Source of the DNA: Homarus americanus
Taxonomy: Eukaryota; Arthropoda; Malacostraca; Decapoda; Nephropidae
Assembly: GCF_018991925.1 (NCBI RefSeq)
Contig: NW_024732415.1
Coordinates: forward strand, 4,581,927-4,645,926
Length of the DNA: 64,000 nt
Direction of reading: 5' to 3'
In this document: piece by piece, positions 46,873 to 59,129 of the stretch
How positions within the stretch are numbered: the stretch's first letter is position 1
Layout: every line of letters starts with the position of its first letter
Program-made: the position numbers and the translations under genes
Notes under the pieces: model-generated
Database searches by the model: none
The model's input: only the letters and a program-made list of their open reading frames with translations
What the model was told of the DNA's origin: nothing

Positions 46873-47560
46873 GTGCGTGTAACCCACTTTATTTGGTATA
46901 ATGAGGGATACAGGAGGAGGACCACCACCAAGTCCTCCAAAGTTCTCCTAGGAACTGGAGGTATCCTGATCCTTGATGTCCAAGGACTAGGCAATGGGAA
47001 TGACAACCCAAGAGTATGGATTGAGTCATTCACCAGTTCACCCCTTTGACAAACGCGGGAAACCTATGGCCAATGGTAAGCTTGGTGAGAATATCTGTAT
47101 TTCAAGCTACAGTAAAATGTCATCACCTCTTGGCCAGGTGCTATAACTTGCGGGTATGATGTGTGACTGGTGGTTCATTTACTTATGGTATACTTGGGTT
47201 CAGTGACCCAGAAGTTGCTACATTATAACCAGAGGGGAAATACGCAAACCACGTACTATACCTTTGTTAATTTTTATTTAACTTTGAATTATTGGTATAC
47301 TCTGTCGTGCGTGTATAATAGTTATTGTAGTATAACTAGATTTGATATGACTAGTTTTCAAGTAAGTAAACATTAAATAACTAACCATTAAGTTACTAAC
47401 GATAACCAAAGTGTCTTAACTCGTCTAAATCGTTTTCAAGCAAATACATTCACGTTTGATCTGTTTTGGTTACACTTTTAGACATGCAGTATATTAATAT
47501 TATTTTTATTTTGTATTTTATTTTTTACTGATGATCAAGGTGTAGATTTGCCTGTCACCG
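46873..47560. other. Unique DNA, no gene recognised
   Basis: The frame 47170-47376 has no domain. In the model this would be the next intron or further non-coding exon sequence. Confidence 0.4.
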
Positions 47561-47571
47561 AGCAATGGCAG

Positions 47572-47712
47572 TGAAGGTATACCATCGTACTCAAGGGGTT
47601 ATCCCATCGTACTCAAGGGGTTATGCCATCGTCCTCAAGGGGTTATATACTGTATCTTCGTACTCAAGGGGTTGCCATCATATAATAGTACTAATAATAA
47701 TAATAATAATAT
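47572..47712 (+). repeat. 22-bp minisatellite and (ATA)n
   Basis: About four copies of CATCGTACTCAAGGGGTTAT-type units (47582-47672), then AATAAT repeats (47690-47712). Confidence 0.85.
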
Positions 47713-47780
47713 TAAACCTCAGAGAGAAGAAAAAACACGTAAAATAATCCAGCCAAGCTTCCCCTGCCGACTTACCACAG

Positions 47781-47919
47781 GGTTCTTGCGTTCATTATCC
47801 TGGCCGCGGCTTCCCTCTCCACAAGTCCTCAGTCAGCTCAAGTTGGCCAAGTCAGCCAAACACCACAAACAAGCTACTGCGGTGGGCGGGGATTTGGCTT
47901 CTCGTTACAGCCAAACTAG
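47781..47919 (+). other. Possible exon coding for a signal-peptide-like segment
   Basis: A GC-rich island after CTTACCACAG (acceptor-like). One phase (codons from 47782) reads VLAFIILAAASLSTSPQSAQ and ends SLQPN with TAG at 47917-47919. The hydrophobic core followed by small residues looks like a secretory signal peptide whose Met would lie in an upstream exon. Only one Cys follows and no family is recognised. Another phase is open as well (to 47929), so chance is a real alternative. No suitable upstream exon with an ATG was identified, and the phase of the 51-nt exon at 46822 does not join to this frame. Confidence 0.3.
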
Positions 47920-47929
47920 AAGATTATGA

Positions 47930-49205
47930 CCTCGTTCGTACAATTTTCTCGCTTAATAATTAGTAAGGGATAAGACTGGTAATTTTGTGGAAGGAAGGAA
48001 TTAGAGTGTTTTTTGTTTAGGTGTGAGAACAGGGTGTAATATGGTGTTAGTTGTACAAATTTTAAGACGAAAACATATTTCAGGCGACGCATTCGAACAT
48101 AAGAGTAGATATTTTTTTTTAAGTTGAAAATATAATTATTAGAACTATAAACATTTGTATTTCATAATTTTAACCATTATTATTAATTGGTGGTAGTAGT
48201 ATAACATCTGGTGGGGTATATTGTTTATTATTATTATTAGCCTCCACGGAACTAATACAGCACTCGTTTGTCCGTTTACCTGTTTGTTTGTTTGACTTTC
48301 CGTATTTTAAAGGGAGAACCATTAGAGCTAAAGTGTTTATTTTTGGTAGAATTATGGCTCGCGAGTAGTGCAAAGGTCCAGTCTGAGTAGAGTCAGTTTG
48401 TGTGTCCTTCTGTGGATGTTGTTGTTATCACTGTTACCGAGGATATTATTTCCATACGTTTTTAAGTTGTTTCGTCGATTTTTTACGCATAATTGACATA
48501 ATTTATATGAGGAATAGTTATATGAGAAATAGTTTGAGTTTTTATAGAAAATAGTTTACATATGATTGTTTATAGAAATAGTTTACATGAGGTAATTTAT
48601 AAGATAAGTTGTATGAGATAATTAGTATGAGAAATAGTTTATATGAAAAATTTCTTGGGATCTTCATTTATATTTTTTTATGCAGAGGGTCATGGTGGCC
48701 AATCTTCAAACCTGAATTATAATTTTTGAGTTTTCCATCATTAAGTAACTCTTCATTAAGTAATACAACGGCAAAACACCTTGATAATGTTTTTAGTATA
48801 CGTATGTCACTTTCATTAGCGTCACAGGGAGAGTGGGTTCCCATAGACATGACTGACCTATAGGAAAAGTGCATATATATATACAGTATATATATAAAAC
48901 ACTGTATAATAATCCTTCAGTAGTCAAAGAGGTAGAGTAGCCGGCACTGCTCTCGACCGGCTTCGTTTCCCCAATCTAAAAATTAGGCACCGATTAAGTA
49001 CACATAATGTAGTCGTTCTCTTTATCTTAAGTGAGGGTATAATGGCGGGTAGTTATTGTACTGTATTGACGCCCTCTGTCCACTCACTTATGTTGAATTT
49101 CATTATTTTGTATTCATTCAAGTTTTTATTTATATATATTTTATTGATATGTCTTTCTAAAAACCTTCACACATCTGAGTGCCGAACTTGACACTGCTGT
49201 GGAAG
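47930..49205. other. AT-rich DNA with a degenerate TATGAGRAATAGTTTA repeat
   Basis: Mostly unique. Between about 48490 and 48655 a unit like ATATGAGAAATAGTTTATAT recurs six to seven times with decay. No gene seen. Confidence 0.55.
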
Positions 49206-49214
49206 GCTGACTGA

Positions 49215-49332
49215 CTAATATTGTTATTATTATTATTATCATTGTTTTTATTATTTTATTATTATTATTGTTATAAATAATAATATAATATTATTATTAT
49301 TGTTTTTATTAATTTATTATTATTATTATTAC

Positions 49333-49372
<40 letters not shown>

Positions 49373-49399
49373 GCTATAATTATTATTGTTTTTGTTGTA

Positions 49400-49442
<43 letters not shown>

Positions 49443-49483
49443 TATTGCTATAATTATTATTGTTTTTGTTGTAGTTATTATTA

Positions 49484-49562
<79 letters not shown>
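49215..49562. repeat. (ATT)n complex trinucleotide array
   Basis: ATT runs are interrupted by a duplicated ATTGCTATAATTATTATTGT block with GTTTTTGTTGTAG (49370 and 49443). This shows a larger segmental duplication inside the array. Confidence 0.93.
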
Positions 49563-49724
49563 AGAAAACTTAACAATAAAACAAGTCCACCAGACTGAAT
49601 TCATTATTAACTTCATTTTAAGCACAAGTTGTGGAAGTTACAACTACTTTTTAAAAAAAAAGTTATTGAAAAATGTAAGCTGATGTAAAGACCACCAGAA
49701 ATCTGCTCAGGTGGCAGAGGATGT

Positions 49725-49990
49725 CGCGCGAGGGAGAGGAGAGGAGGAGGAGAAGAAGGGAGGAGGAGGAGAAGAGGGGAGGAGAGGAGGAGGAGAAGAG
49801 GGGAGGAGGAGAAGGAGAAGGAGAAGAGGGGAGGAGAGGAGGAGGAGAAGAGGGGAGGAGGAGTGGAGAAGGAGAGGTGAGAGGAGGGAGAAGGAGAAGA
49901 GAGGAGGGTAGGAAGAGAGGGAAGGAGAACAGAAAGAGAGGAGAGGAGAGAAAATGGAAAGTAGAGAAAGGGCAGAAAAGACACCACCAC
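49725..49990 (+). repeat. GGA/GAGGAGAAG purine tract
   Basis: Nearly all purine on the plus strand. Several duplicated GGGGAGGAGAGGAGGAGAAG blocks. Confidence 0.9.
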
Positions 49991-49999
49991 CCACACATT

Positions 50000-50340
50000 A
50001 CATTAAATAATACATCCTAGTTTATTATTTAAACTTCAGTAATTAATAAAAACAACCGAACAACCTGAATAAAACACAACCTTTTAAACACTCCTTTTAG
50101 ATATTACTTTAGTGCAATACTTAATTTGCATATACATTTACATCATATTGGCCACATTTTTAGTTTTTATACCTGTGTCCACACCATAATGCTTAAAGTT
50201 CATTTTATTTTAGGTCTTACGCTGATATGTTAAGACAAAATCAATCTTTTTTTTCGAGTTTTATTCAATTTTATGGAAGGTGTGAAAAAGTCGGACCTTG
50301 AGTTGACCGTCATAATAAGATAGCGTAAGGTAGCGATATC
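50000..50340. other. AT-rich unique DNA, no gene seen
   Basis: Nothing recognisable. Confidence 0.45.
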
Positions 50341-50356
50341 GATTCAGGTGTTATCG

Positions 50357-50495
50357 TGACGTCACTACTGGTTCATCCTTATCGCACCTGGACCGTGACG
50401 TCACAGTAGGGTCTTGACGTTACGGATGAATTATGACGACATAGATGATTTATGACGTCAGAGGCGAATGACAGAGGCACAGATTGGTGACGTAA
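50357..50495. promoter_or_regulatory. Cluster of TGACGTCA (CRE/ATF-like) sites
   Basis: Perfect TGACGTCA palindromes lie at 50357, 50396 and 50453. Near matches are at 50415 (TGACGTTA), 50434 (TGACGACA) and 50488 (TGACGTAA). Six sites in 140 bp is far above chance. The octamer is the binding site of CREB/ATF-type bZIP factors. No TATA box or gene start is evident, so the role is inferred. Confidence 0.5.
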
Positions 50496-50524
50496 ATCGT
50501 AAAAAATTTCAGTTCACGGTGCCA

Positions 50525-50640
50525 GAATTTTTAGCGCTTTAACTGCCAGGGTTATTAAGCACCCCGTTCACTAGATCTTAATTTTTAGTGCTTCAACAGC
50601 CAGAGTGTATTAAGCACCGTTCACTAGGTCTTAGCTTTTG
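50525..50640 (+). repeat. Duplicated 60-bp segment
   Basis: ATTTTTAGCGCTTTAACTGCCAG...TTAAGCACC..GTTCACTAGATCTT occurs twice (about 50528 and 50580) with mismatches, next to the CRE cluster. Confidence 0.75.
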
Positions 50641-50873
50641 CAATTGAGAACTTTGAAAAATAAAGAATTCATTGAAGTATCAGATTTACCGCCTCTTACA
50701 TAAAATAACATAAACTGCCTTTTTATGGATATATATATTTTCCTGAAAATTTAAAACACTAAGAACATAAAAATAATTATTGTAAGTTACGAATTTGCAT
50801 AGAGAAATCATAAACGAAATTCAGAAAGTATTTTGGGTATCACAGTCTGTCATACAATGAATTTAGGAACAGA

Positions 50874-50906
<33 letters not shown>

Positions 50907-51330
50907 GTGCATTATATAAAGAGAGAAACATCGAGAGATAGATAGATATATACTGTAGAGGGAAAACTATATAGAAGGACGTAGAGAGAGAGAGAGAGAG
51001 AGAGCGATAAGAATATATAAAAAATCGACTGAAAAATCACACACAAACCACCAATTTAACCTTCTACCTTTCCAAACCAAAACAAACCCGCGTCACATAA
51101 CATTTCAAAACGACATCTTGAAGAAAGAACAAATATTCCACAACATCTCTAAGTCATTATATAAATTCTCTCTTATCTTCTTTTTTATTGGGGGGGTATG
51201 ACAAGCATACATAAATTTTTTATTTATTTTAAATTTTATCGTTATTATGAAATTTCTCCAGGGCTTGCCAGTAATGAAGGCTAGTATGTCGCTCTCTAGA
51301 AATCTCACGCCCAGGACCTCCACTGTCAGG
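50641..51330. other. AT-rich unique DNA with short GA runs
   Basis: GA runs at 50880-50906 and 50985-51004. No gene recognised. Confidence 0.5.
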
Positions 51331-51620
51331 GTGAGAGGTGAGGTGAGTGAGAGGTGAGGTGAGTGAGTGGTGAGGGGTGGGTGAGTGGTGAGTGGGTGAG
51401 TGGGTGAGTGGTGAGTGGGTGAGTGGGTGAGTGGTGAGGGTGGGTGAGTGGTGAGGTGGGTCAGTGGGAAGTGAGGTTGGGTGAGTGGTGAGATTGGGTG
51501 AGTGAGAGGTGAATGTGATTGAGTGAGGGGTGGTGAGAGGTGAGGGTGGGTGAGTGTTGAGGGTGGGTGAGTGAGAGGTGAGGTGGGGTGAGTGTTGAGG
51601 GTGGGTGAGTTTTAGGTTGA
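51331..51620 (+). repeat. GAGTGGTGAGGGTGG-type minisatellite
   Basis: Degenerate GTGAGTGGTGAG/GGTGGGTGAGTG units of about 8-18 bp fill 290 bp. The His/Ser/Thr/Pro-rich minus-strand frame is an artefact. Confidence 0.88.
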
Positions 51621-51639
51621 GTGGTGAAGCTAAGTTATA

Positions 51640-52245
51640 CCACACTACTGTACTACTGTCTCACTCTGTACCCTCACTACTGTACCTCTACTGTACCTCA
51701 CTACCGCACCACACTACCACACACACTACCACACCACACTACCATGCCTCCCTACTGTACCTCACTGCTGTACATCACTACTGCCTCACTACTGCTACTG
51801 CCTACACCACACCACCGCACCACACTACCGTACCACACTACCACACCACACTACCACACCACACTACACCACTACCGCACCACACCACCACACTACCACA
51901 TGCCTCACTACTGTACACACTGTACCTCTACTGTACACCACACCACACTACTGTACCACACTACCGCACCACACTACCGCACCACACTACCGTACCACCC
52001 TACTGTACCTCACTACCACACCACACTACCGCACCTCACGACCGTACCTCACTACTGTACCATTAATGTACCACTACTGTACCACACTACTGTACCTCAC
52101 TACTGTACCACACTACTGTACCTCACTACCGCACCACACTACCGCACCTCACGACCGTACCTCACTACTGTACCATTAATGTACCACTACTGTACCTCAC
52201 TACTGTACCTCACTACTGTACCACACTACTGTACCTCACGCCTCG
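51640..52245 (+). repeat. CTACTGTACCACA/CTACCGCACCACA minisatellite
   Basis: An 11-13 bp unit (ACTACYGYACCWCACT) is repeated for about 600 bp. A longer block (about 52005-52080) is repeated at 52125-52195. The Tyr/His/Thr-rich frames are artefacts. Confidence 0.93.
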
Positions 52246-52525
52246 CTCGCCGGCCTCGGTGATACAGACATTCTATGTATTACAGTTATCCTGAAGTCAT
52301 ATCGCCGTGTCTATATTTCAGCTCAGTTTATCAGTGACATAGTCAGCAAGTACCACTGCTAGCTGGACAGTGATGTGTGTCTCGCTTAGTGTGGCCTTGT
52401 GGTGGTGTGGTGCTGTGATGATGGTGTTGTGGAGGTGTGGGTGTTATAGTGTGGTGGTATAGGGTGGGGATAGTGTGGTGGTGAAGTGATGGTTGTAGTC
52501 TGTTGGTAGTGTGACGCAGGGGTGG

Positions 52526-52561
<36 letters not shown>

Positions 52562-52747
52562 ACATTCATGTATACATATCAGACAATAAATCTAGCACAT
52601 AAACACACACACACACAGACACAACCATTATACTCACCAAAATACTTACACAGTGTAGACCGTCTTCCCTGTCTCTTCTGTTTGTTTACTGTCTCACGCC
52701 TCGAGTGGCATTTAAAACTTGGCTCGTATGCAAGAACGCTGTGAAGG

Positions 52748-52787
<40 letters not shown>

Positions 52788-52880
52788 TCTCTCTTGTCTT
52801 TCTGGCTGTCAATCTATCTCGTCTGTCTGTCTGTTTGTCTTTCTGTCCGTCTGACTGTCTGTCCATGTATCTTTCTCTCT

Positions 52881-52945
<65 letters not shown>

Positions 52946-53514
52946 TTTCATTTCTCTCTCACTTAGTTTTCTTACGTATGTATCTAACTAAATTTCTTTT
53001 ATCTGTCTGTCTGCTTTTTCTATGTAAGTATTTATTCAACCGGTTTTCTGTGCTCTCTATATGTCTGTCTGTCTGTCTGTCTGTCTGTTTATATTCCCAA
53101 ACGTTGATATATTAAAAAAATCACTCCAAACATTCACTAACCTCACAGCGGAGGAAATAAAAAAAACAACAACATAAACGGCAAATAACAATAACATTCG
53201 TTGTCACTCAAAAACAAACACAAACACAAACACACAAAAAATAAACACAAACAGATTTTCCAGGGCGAGGCGATGCAGGTGTGTTATAATCAAAGGGATT
53301 CATTGAACATTTTCTAATTGCAGTGAATGGATGTAAGGGTAAAAACCACAGGAATTTTTTGTTATGTATTTTTATGGGGGAATGTTGCAGCTGGGTCGTA
53401 CTAGGTCTGCTGTTTGAAGTGATGTTGTGTTTGATAAATAAGGGTGATGTGTTTGTTTGTTTATGGTTGGTCAGTCTTGGAACCAAGATAGAGTGAATAG
53501 CGGTAAAGCAGTTT
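52246..53514. repeat. Unique DNA with GA, CT, CA and CTGT microsatellites
   Basis: GA at 52530-52558, CT at 52752-52783, CA at 52883-52941 and CTGT at about 53063-53089 lie in otherwise unrecognised sequence. Confidence 0.85.
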
Positions 53515-53543
53515 TGTGTTGTGTGTGTTGTGTTGTGTTGTGT

Positions 53544-53579
<36 letters not shown>

Positions 53580-53640
53580 GTGATTTTGTGTATACAGTAT
53601 GTTGTTTGCATGTGAATGTACTACTACTACTACTACTACT
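53515..53640. repeat. GTGTT/GT microsatellite and ACT run
   Basis: GTGTT units pass into pure GT (53545-53578), then ACTACT near 53620-53640. Confidence 0.88.
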
Positions 53641-53755
53641 TTTTTTTATATTAAACTTGGCCTCCAGCCTCCCCCAATAGCCACAACTTCACCGCCATTT
53701 TATTACCTTTATATTAATATCCTAATACATAAGTAGCTATTCTAGCTGTGTTGAA

Positions 53756-54550
53756 TTAGTTGAGCCGCAGATCTATGCGGCATTCAGTGACTGTAGCCCC
53801 ATAGTCACTATATGCAGCTGTTGTCGGCTTTGGGGCCGAAGCTCTCGTTCCCCCGAGGCAGAGCAAAGCCGACCGAAGGAGAGAGAAGGACAGTCGACAT
53901 AACTTCTGGGCTGCTGCTTCTGTTCGGAGATCACCTCCGCGAATCTGGCGTAGAAACATCTTGCACTTGGTCTCACCCCACCACAGGTTGTGAACACTAG
54001 AGGAGTGAAGCTGCCTTGATCAACGTTCTGAATTCTCTCCCCATATGCCCTTATCTTGTCGTTCTCGTTCCTCCTGTGTGCAGCATCGAGAGCTAAGTTA
54101 CGGTGACATGCGGCCATGGGATAAAAAATCCTGATGAAGAAGGCTTGCTGTCCCCGCGTCCAGAATCTTCGAACACTGACGTCAACACGGGCTTCGTTGG
54201 ATGTGTTTGAAGTCTATGTTGGAAGATCTCACCGTCCAATGGAAGGAGGGTCGGTTCTTCCATGACATCACGGCAGATTTCCTTCAACATATTTGCTGTG
54301 AGATCCCTTACTTCATCATGCCTCATGCATATGAAGCCCCCCTTCTTGCACACCATTGCGTGATCGACGTCATAGAAAGAGCCACACACGCATTGGGAGG
54401 GCAAACCTTCCACTGGCCTACCGTACCTTAGAGCATTGGCATCTGTAAATTCTTGTTTATTGAGGCTGAAACCATTTGCCCTTATCGGTAACGTAGTTAA
54501 CCAGTTCGAGGCGCCCACCTCCTGTGCTATAGCTACTTTATTTTTCAAAT
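53756..54550 (-). pseudogene. C-terminal part of a retroelement polyprotein
   Basis: Minus-strand translation from about 54550 reads NWLTTLPIRANGFSLNKQEF, then ANALRYGRP, QCVCGSFYDVDHAMVCKKGG (a CxC...H...C motif) and RHDEVRDLTANMLKEIC. In another phase it continues HRRNENDKIRAYGERI, GSFTPLVFTTCGG, and finally LSFSLLRSALLCLGGTR. This succession is the C-terminal region attached to reverse transcriptases in many marine-invertebrate elements. I know the pattern but am not certain of the superfamily. At least two frame changes (about 54110 and 53880) make it a relic. The RT itself is missing, replaced by the CTA trinucleotide array that abuts it. Confidence 0.72.
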
Positions 54551-54552
54551 TC

Positions 54553-54553
54553 T

Positions 54554-54650
<97 letters not shown>

Positions 54651-54750
54651 TACTACTGCAACCACCACTACCACTACTACTACTAACCACCACTACCACT
54701 ACTAATACAACCACCAACACCACTACTACCACTACTACTACTAATACTGA
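54553..54750. repeat. (ACT)n trinucleotide array
   Basis: Pure ACT for about 90 bp, then ACC/ACT mixtures. It sits exactly at the edge of the retroelement fragment. Confidence 0.95.
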
Positions 54751-55759
<1,009 letters not shown>

Positions 55760-55823
<64 letters not shown>

Positions 55824-56365
55824 CCATAGTTTTGAAGACAGAAGCTGAAATTTGGTAAGGAGGTTCGGGTAGCCTTGATGATGGTCGTAATCAGATGTCT
55901 AATTTATCTTTCATGAACAATAACACATATGCCTTCCTCCCTCCTTCCTTCACCATCAATTACATCCCTCCCTCTATCCTTTCCTTCTTTCCCTTATCTC
56001 CTCCCTCCACCCTTCCCGTACCCACTTACCATATTCATTACATTCTCCCCTCCTCTTACACCCCCTTCCTTCTCCCACCCCTCCCCCTTTCTCTCTCCCT
56101 CCCAATCTCCAACGTTCTCCTACACTTTACTCCTTTACACCCCCTTCCATCCCCCTTCTCACAGCCTCCTCTCTCCCCCTCCCCCTCCCTCCCACCTCCC
56201 CTTCCCTCCCTTAACAACTGCCCCTCTCTCCTCCTTCCTTCCTCCTTCCCCCCTATCTCCTCCCTCCCTACCCACTATCCTTCGTCATCTTACACCTCCT
56301 CCTTCCTCCTTCCCTTGCCCCCCCCTTCCTCCCTTCCCTCCTCCTTCCCTCCCCTCCCTCACGCC
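55760..56365 (+). repeat. (CT)n and polypyrimidine tract
   Basis: Pure CT (55760-55819) followed by CCTCCCTTCC-type DNA (55930-56365). Frames rich in Ser/Pro/Leu here are artefacts. Confidence 0.9.
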
Positions 56366-56439
56366 AACGTCTCCAGAGTTCACGTCACCCGTCGCTCACA
56401 TAATTAATTTGTGGTTTAATTGGGAAGTCTGTCCCTCCT

Positions 56440-56905
56440 CCAGGCTGCCTCAGTCTATCTCAGTCTAATTCAGTTTGCCTCAGTCTCGTTATCACTATTT
56501 CAATCTGTATAAGCGTGTTTCAATCTGCTTCAATCTACTTCAACCTACCTCAGTCTATATATTTGTGCTTCAGCCTGCTCTAGTCTGCTTCAGTCTGCCC
56601 TAGTGCTTTATTCTACTTCAGTATGCTTTAGTCTGTATTTCTGCTCGATCTGCTTCAGTCTGTCTATTTGTGCTTCAGCCTGTCCTAGTCTGCTTCAGCC
56701 TTCTTCAATCTGATTCAGTCTGCCTTAGTCTGCTACAGTTTACCACTTTCTACTTTAATCTGCCTCATTATCTACTTCAGTCTACCTCACTGCTCAATCT
56801 GCCTCATCATCTACTTCAGTCTACCTCACTGCTCAATCTGCCTCATTATCTACTTCAGTCTGCTTTAGTCTGTATACTTCAGATTCAACCTACTATAATC
56901 CGCCT
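56440..56905 (+). repeat. CTTCAGTCTGC-type minisatellite
   Basis: A 10-bp unit (YTCAGTCTRC) is repeated with variants for about 460 bp. A longer block CTCATTATCTACTTCAGTCT ... CACTGCTCAATCTGC recurs three times at 56760-56860. Confidence 0.88.
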
Positions 56906-56924
56906 CAGTGTGGGAACTCGTCCA

Positions 56925-57025
56925 CACAACATCACAGCTGGGATTCACCTCTGGCGTGCCAACACTGGTCGCTCCTGCCTGACACAACTTCATCATGGCC
57001 GGGGATTAGAACACGTAACCTTATC
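56925..57025 (-). mobile_element. Possible tRNA-like SINE fragment
   Basis: On the minus strand, GGTTACGTGTTCTAATCCCC (near 57020-57001) resembles a B box. No convincing A box was found. Weak call. Confidence 0.3.
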
Positions 57026-57069
57026 TCGTGTGTGTGACTTTACCGGTAATTGTGTGCATGTCTCTTATT

Positions 57070-57290
57070 ACATGTATGTATGTATGTATGTATGTATGTA
57101 TGTGCAGTATGTGTGTATGTATGTAAAGTATATGTGTGTATGTATGTATGTACAGTATATGTGTATGTATATATGTACAGTATATGTGTGTATGTATGTG
57201 CAGTATATGTGTGTATGTACAGTAAATGTGCGTATGTATGTCTCCCTTATTACGTGTATGTATGTATATATGCATGTATGTATGCTTTAC
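57070..57290 (+). repeat. TATG/TGTG tetranucleotide mosaic with CAGTATATG
   Basis: TATG arrays are punctuated by several GTACAGTATATGTGTG units. Confidence 0.92.
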
Positions 57291-57540
57291 TTATTGCGTG
57301 TATATACGTGTATAAATGTGCATATACGTTACTGTTATGAATATATACACTCGTGAAAACCAATTTACGTATAACTAATTCCATTTACTTAGATAATTAA
57401 GAATTGATTTTATACTTCACCGACCTGGATAAAACAGCAAGGCGACAGAGCGTTATGCATGTTCCCTCCAGCTGATATTATACCACAAATAATTGTTAGT
57501 ATACTCGCTGTGTCTTGATTAACTGTGTCCAAGTGTCCTG

Positions 57541-57542
<2 letters not shown>

Positions 57543-57596
<54 letters not shown>
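57543..57596. repeat. (GT)n microsatellite
   Basis: About 27 pure GT units. Confidence 0.95.
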
Positions 57597-57598
<2 letters not shown>

Positions 57599-57747
57599 GT
57601 ATAATCAGGGCCAGACCTCATTAATGGGTCGTGTTCCGGGTTTATGACACTCTTACGCCTTAAGTCAACACATACGATAACATCAGCTCGTGTGAATTTC
57701 TCGTTTTTGGTTATTATCGCGTTTTTCTCACCTGTTCTATCATGCTG

Positions 57748-57890
57748 TTGCTTATGACGTCATCCAGAATAATAAATGAAGGTTTGGTTTTATTGCTCTT
57801 ATTTGTGACGTCATCAAGAACAATACCTGGAGGCTTGGTTTTGTCGCTTTTATTTGTGACGTCATCAAGAACAATAAGTAGAGGTTTCTA
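57748..57890 (+). promoter_or_regulatory. 51-bp tandem repeat, each copy carrying TGACGTCA
   Basis: TGACGTCA occurs at 57755, 57806 and 57857, exactly 51 bp apart, each followed by TCMAGAAYAATA and GAGG(C/T)TTGGTTTT-like sequence. A fourth TGACGTCA lies at 58082. The spacing comes from tandem duplication. The palindrome is kept perfect in every copy although neighbouring bases vary. Confidence 0.6.
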
Positions 57891-57959
57891 GGTCAATATA
57901 ACCTTGTTAGCTCTCATAACCTGACCTGAATGACCTGGTTACACTAGCTGGTAAGTTCA

Positions 57960-58040
57960 GCATTTGATACCTAACCCAACCTAACCTTACCTTAGCTTAC
58001 CATGAACTTACTTTGGCTTACCTAACCTAACCTGTAGTCA
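57960..58040 (+). repeat. Degenerate CCTAA patch
   Basis: ACCTAACCCAACCTAACCTT-like pentamers with interruptions. Confidence 0.6.
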
Positions 58041-58295
58041 GACACTGGATTAACACCCCCGTATTCACTTGTAGGTTACCATGACGTCATAACCCCCGGT
58101 ACAATATCTTCTTGTTTTCATTTTATCATTTTCTTCCATGTTGCGTGACGCTATCGTGAGCTATAAACCTCTGATAACTTAATTTTAAAACGAATTTTTG
58201 TGTTTTTTTTTATATTGTCTCTGTTGTTACATTGTGTTGCATGTGGTGGGGTGTTGATAAGCGGTGTGTACTGTGTGATCACGGAGACGGTGCAG

Positions 58296-58323
58296 TATAA
58301 ATAGGTGTTCTGCCCTGTCATTC
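58296..58323 (+). promoter_or_regulatory. Possible TATA/initiator core promoter
   Basis: TATAAATA at 58296-58303 and TCATTC at 58318-58323 (arthropod initiator TCAKTY) are 24 bp apart from first T to A+1, slightly short of the usual spacing. The TGACGTCA sites at 57.76-58.09 kb lie 210-540 bp upstream. No recognisable coding exon follows, so this remains tentative. Confidence 0.3.
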
Positions 58324-58407
58324 TTGCTTAACGGACGGTGTCAACTGTCTATGATTATAAATTCCAACTAGAATCAATGAAATGACCAGCCAAAGTTAAT
58401 GCACCCT

Positions 58408-58500
58408 ACCCTAACCTAACCTAACCTAACCTAACCTAACCTAACCTAACCATGACCTAACCTAACCATGACTTAACCTATCCTAACCTAACCTAACCTT
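58408..58500 (+). repeat. (CCTAA)n telomere-like array
   Basis: About eight perfect CTAAC pentamers, then copies interrupted by CATGACCTAA and CTATC. Confidence 0.88.
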
Positions 58501-58980
58501 TACACAAGTACACAATACGTGAACAGTATTAGTCAGCAAACTTTATAGTCAACATGGCCAAAAGAATACAGAGAATAATTGACCTTTTAAAAGAGCATTT
58601 ACCTTTTTGCAGAAGATTGACCTTTTTTAGAGAGCATTGATCTGTTTTCATTGTTTAACTGTATTTACACATGACCCTACACATTCAGCTACATTCCACA
58701 TTCACCGTAACTGTTTCATTTTCTGTTAATGGCGTGATTCAGTGCTATTTAGATACGAATCATTATGCCACGTGATAAGAGAAAAAGTTCATTAAACATA
58801 ACATCGATAAACACAACACATTCAGTTAATGCCTGATGGTGAGCGTTCGTCAGCGAGGAATCCGGATTTAACGCGAATGATGACGTGATGGTATCGGAAG
58901 GGTATGGATGGTGGGTGTATGTCAGTGTTATACTGATAGTACCTGACTGTGTTGTAAAAGTGTACAGAGTATAACAGGTT
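58501..58980. other. Unique DNA, no gene seen
   Basis: A TTGACCTTTTWRARAGCATT segment is duplicated (58578-58635). Nothing else recognised. Confidence 0.45.
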
Positions 58981-58994
58981 AGGTGGAGTGTTTG

Positions 58995-59059
58995 TGTGTT
59001 TGTTTATGTGCAGGTAGGTGTGTGTGTTTGTGTGTTATAGGTATATGTGTTTATATATG

Positions 59060-59108
<49 letters not shown>

Positions 59109-59128
59109 TGTGTGTATGTGTGTGTAAG
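58995..59128. repeat. GT-rich microsatellite
   Basis: Pure TG at 59063-59101, flanked by TGTATG mixtures. It runs up to the truncated 5' edge of the SINE. Confidence 0.93.
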
Positions 59129-59129
59129 T

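Noticed and set aside
51605..52262. His/Thr/Tyr-rich 150-210 codon frames
   Set aside because: Translation of the CTACTGTACCACA minisatellite in two phases.
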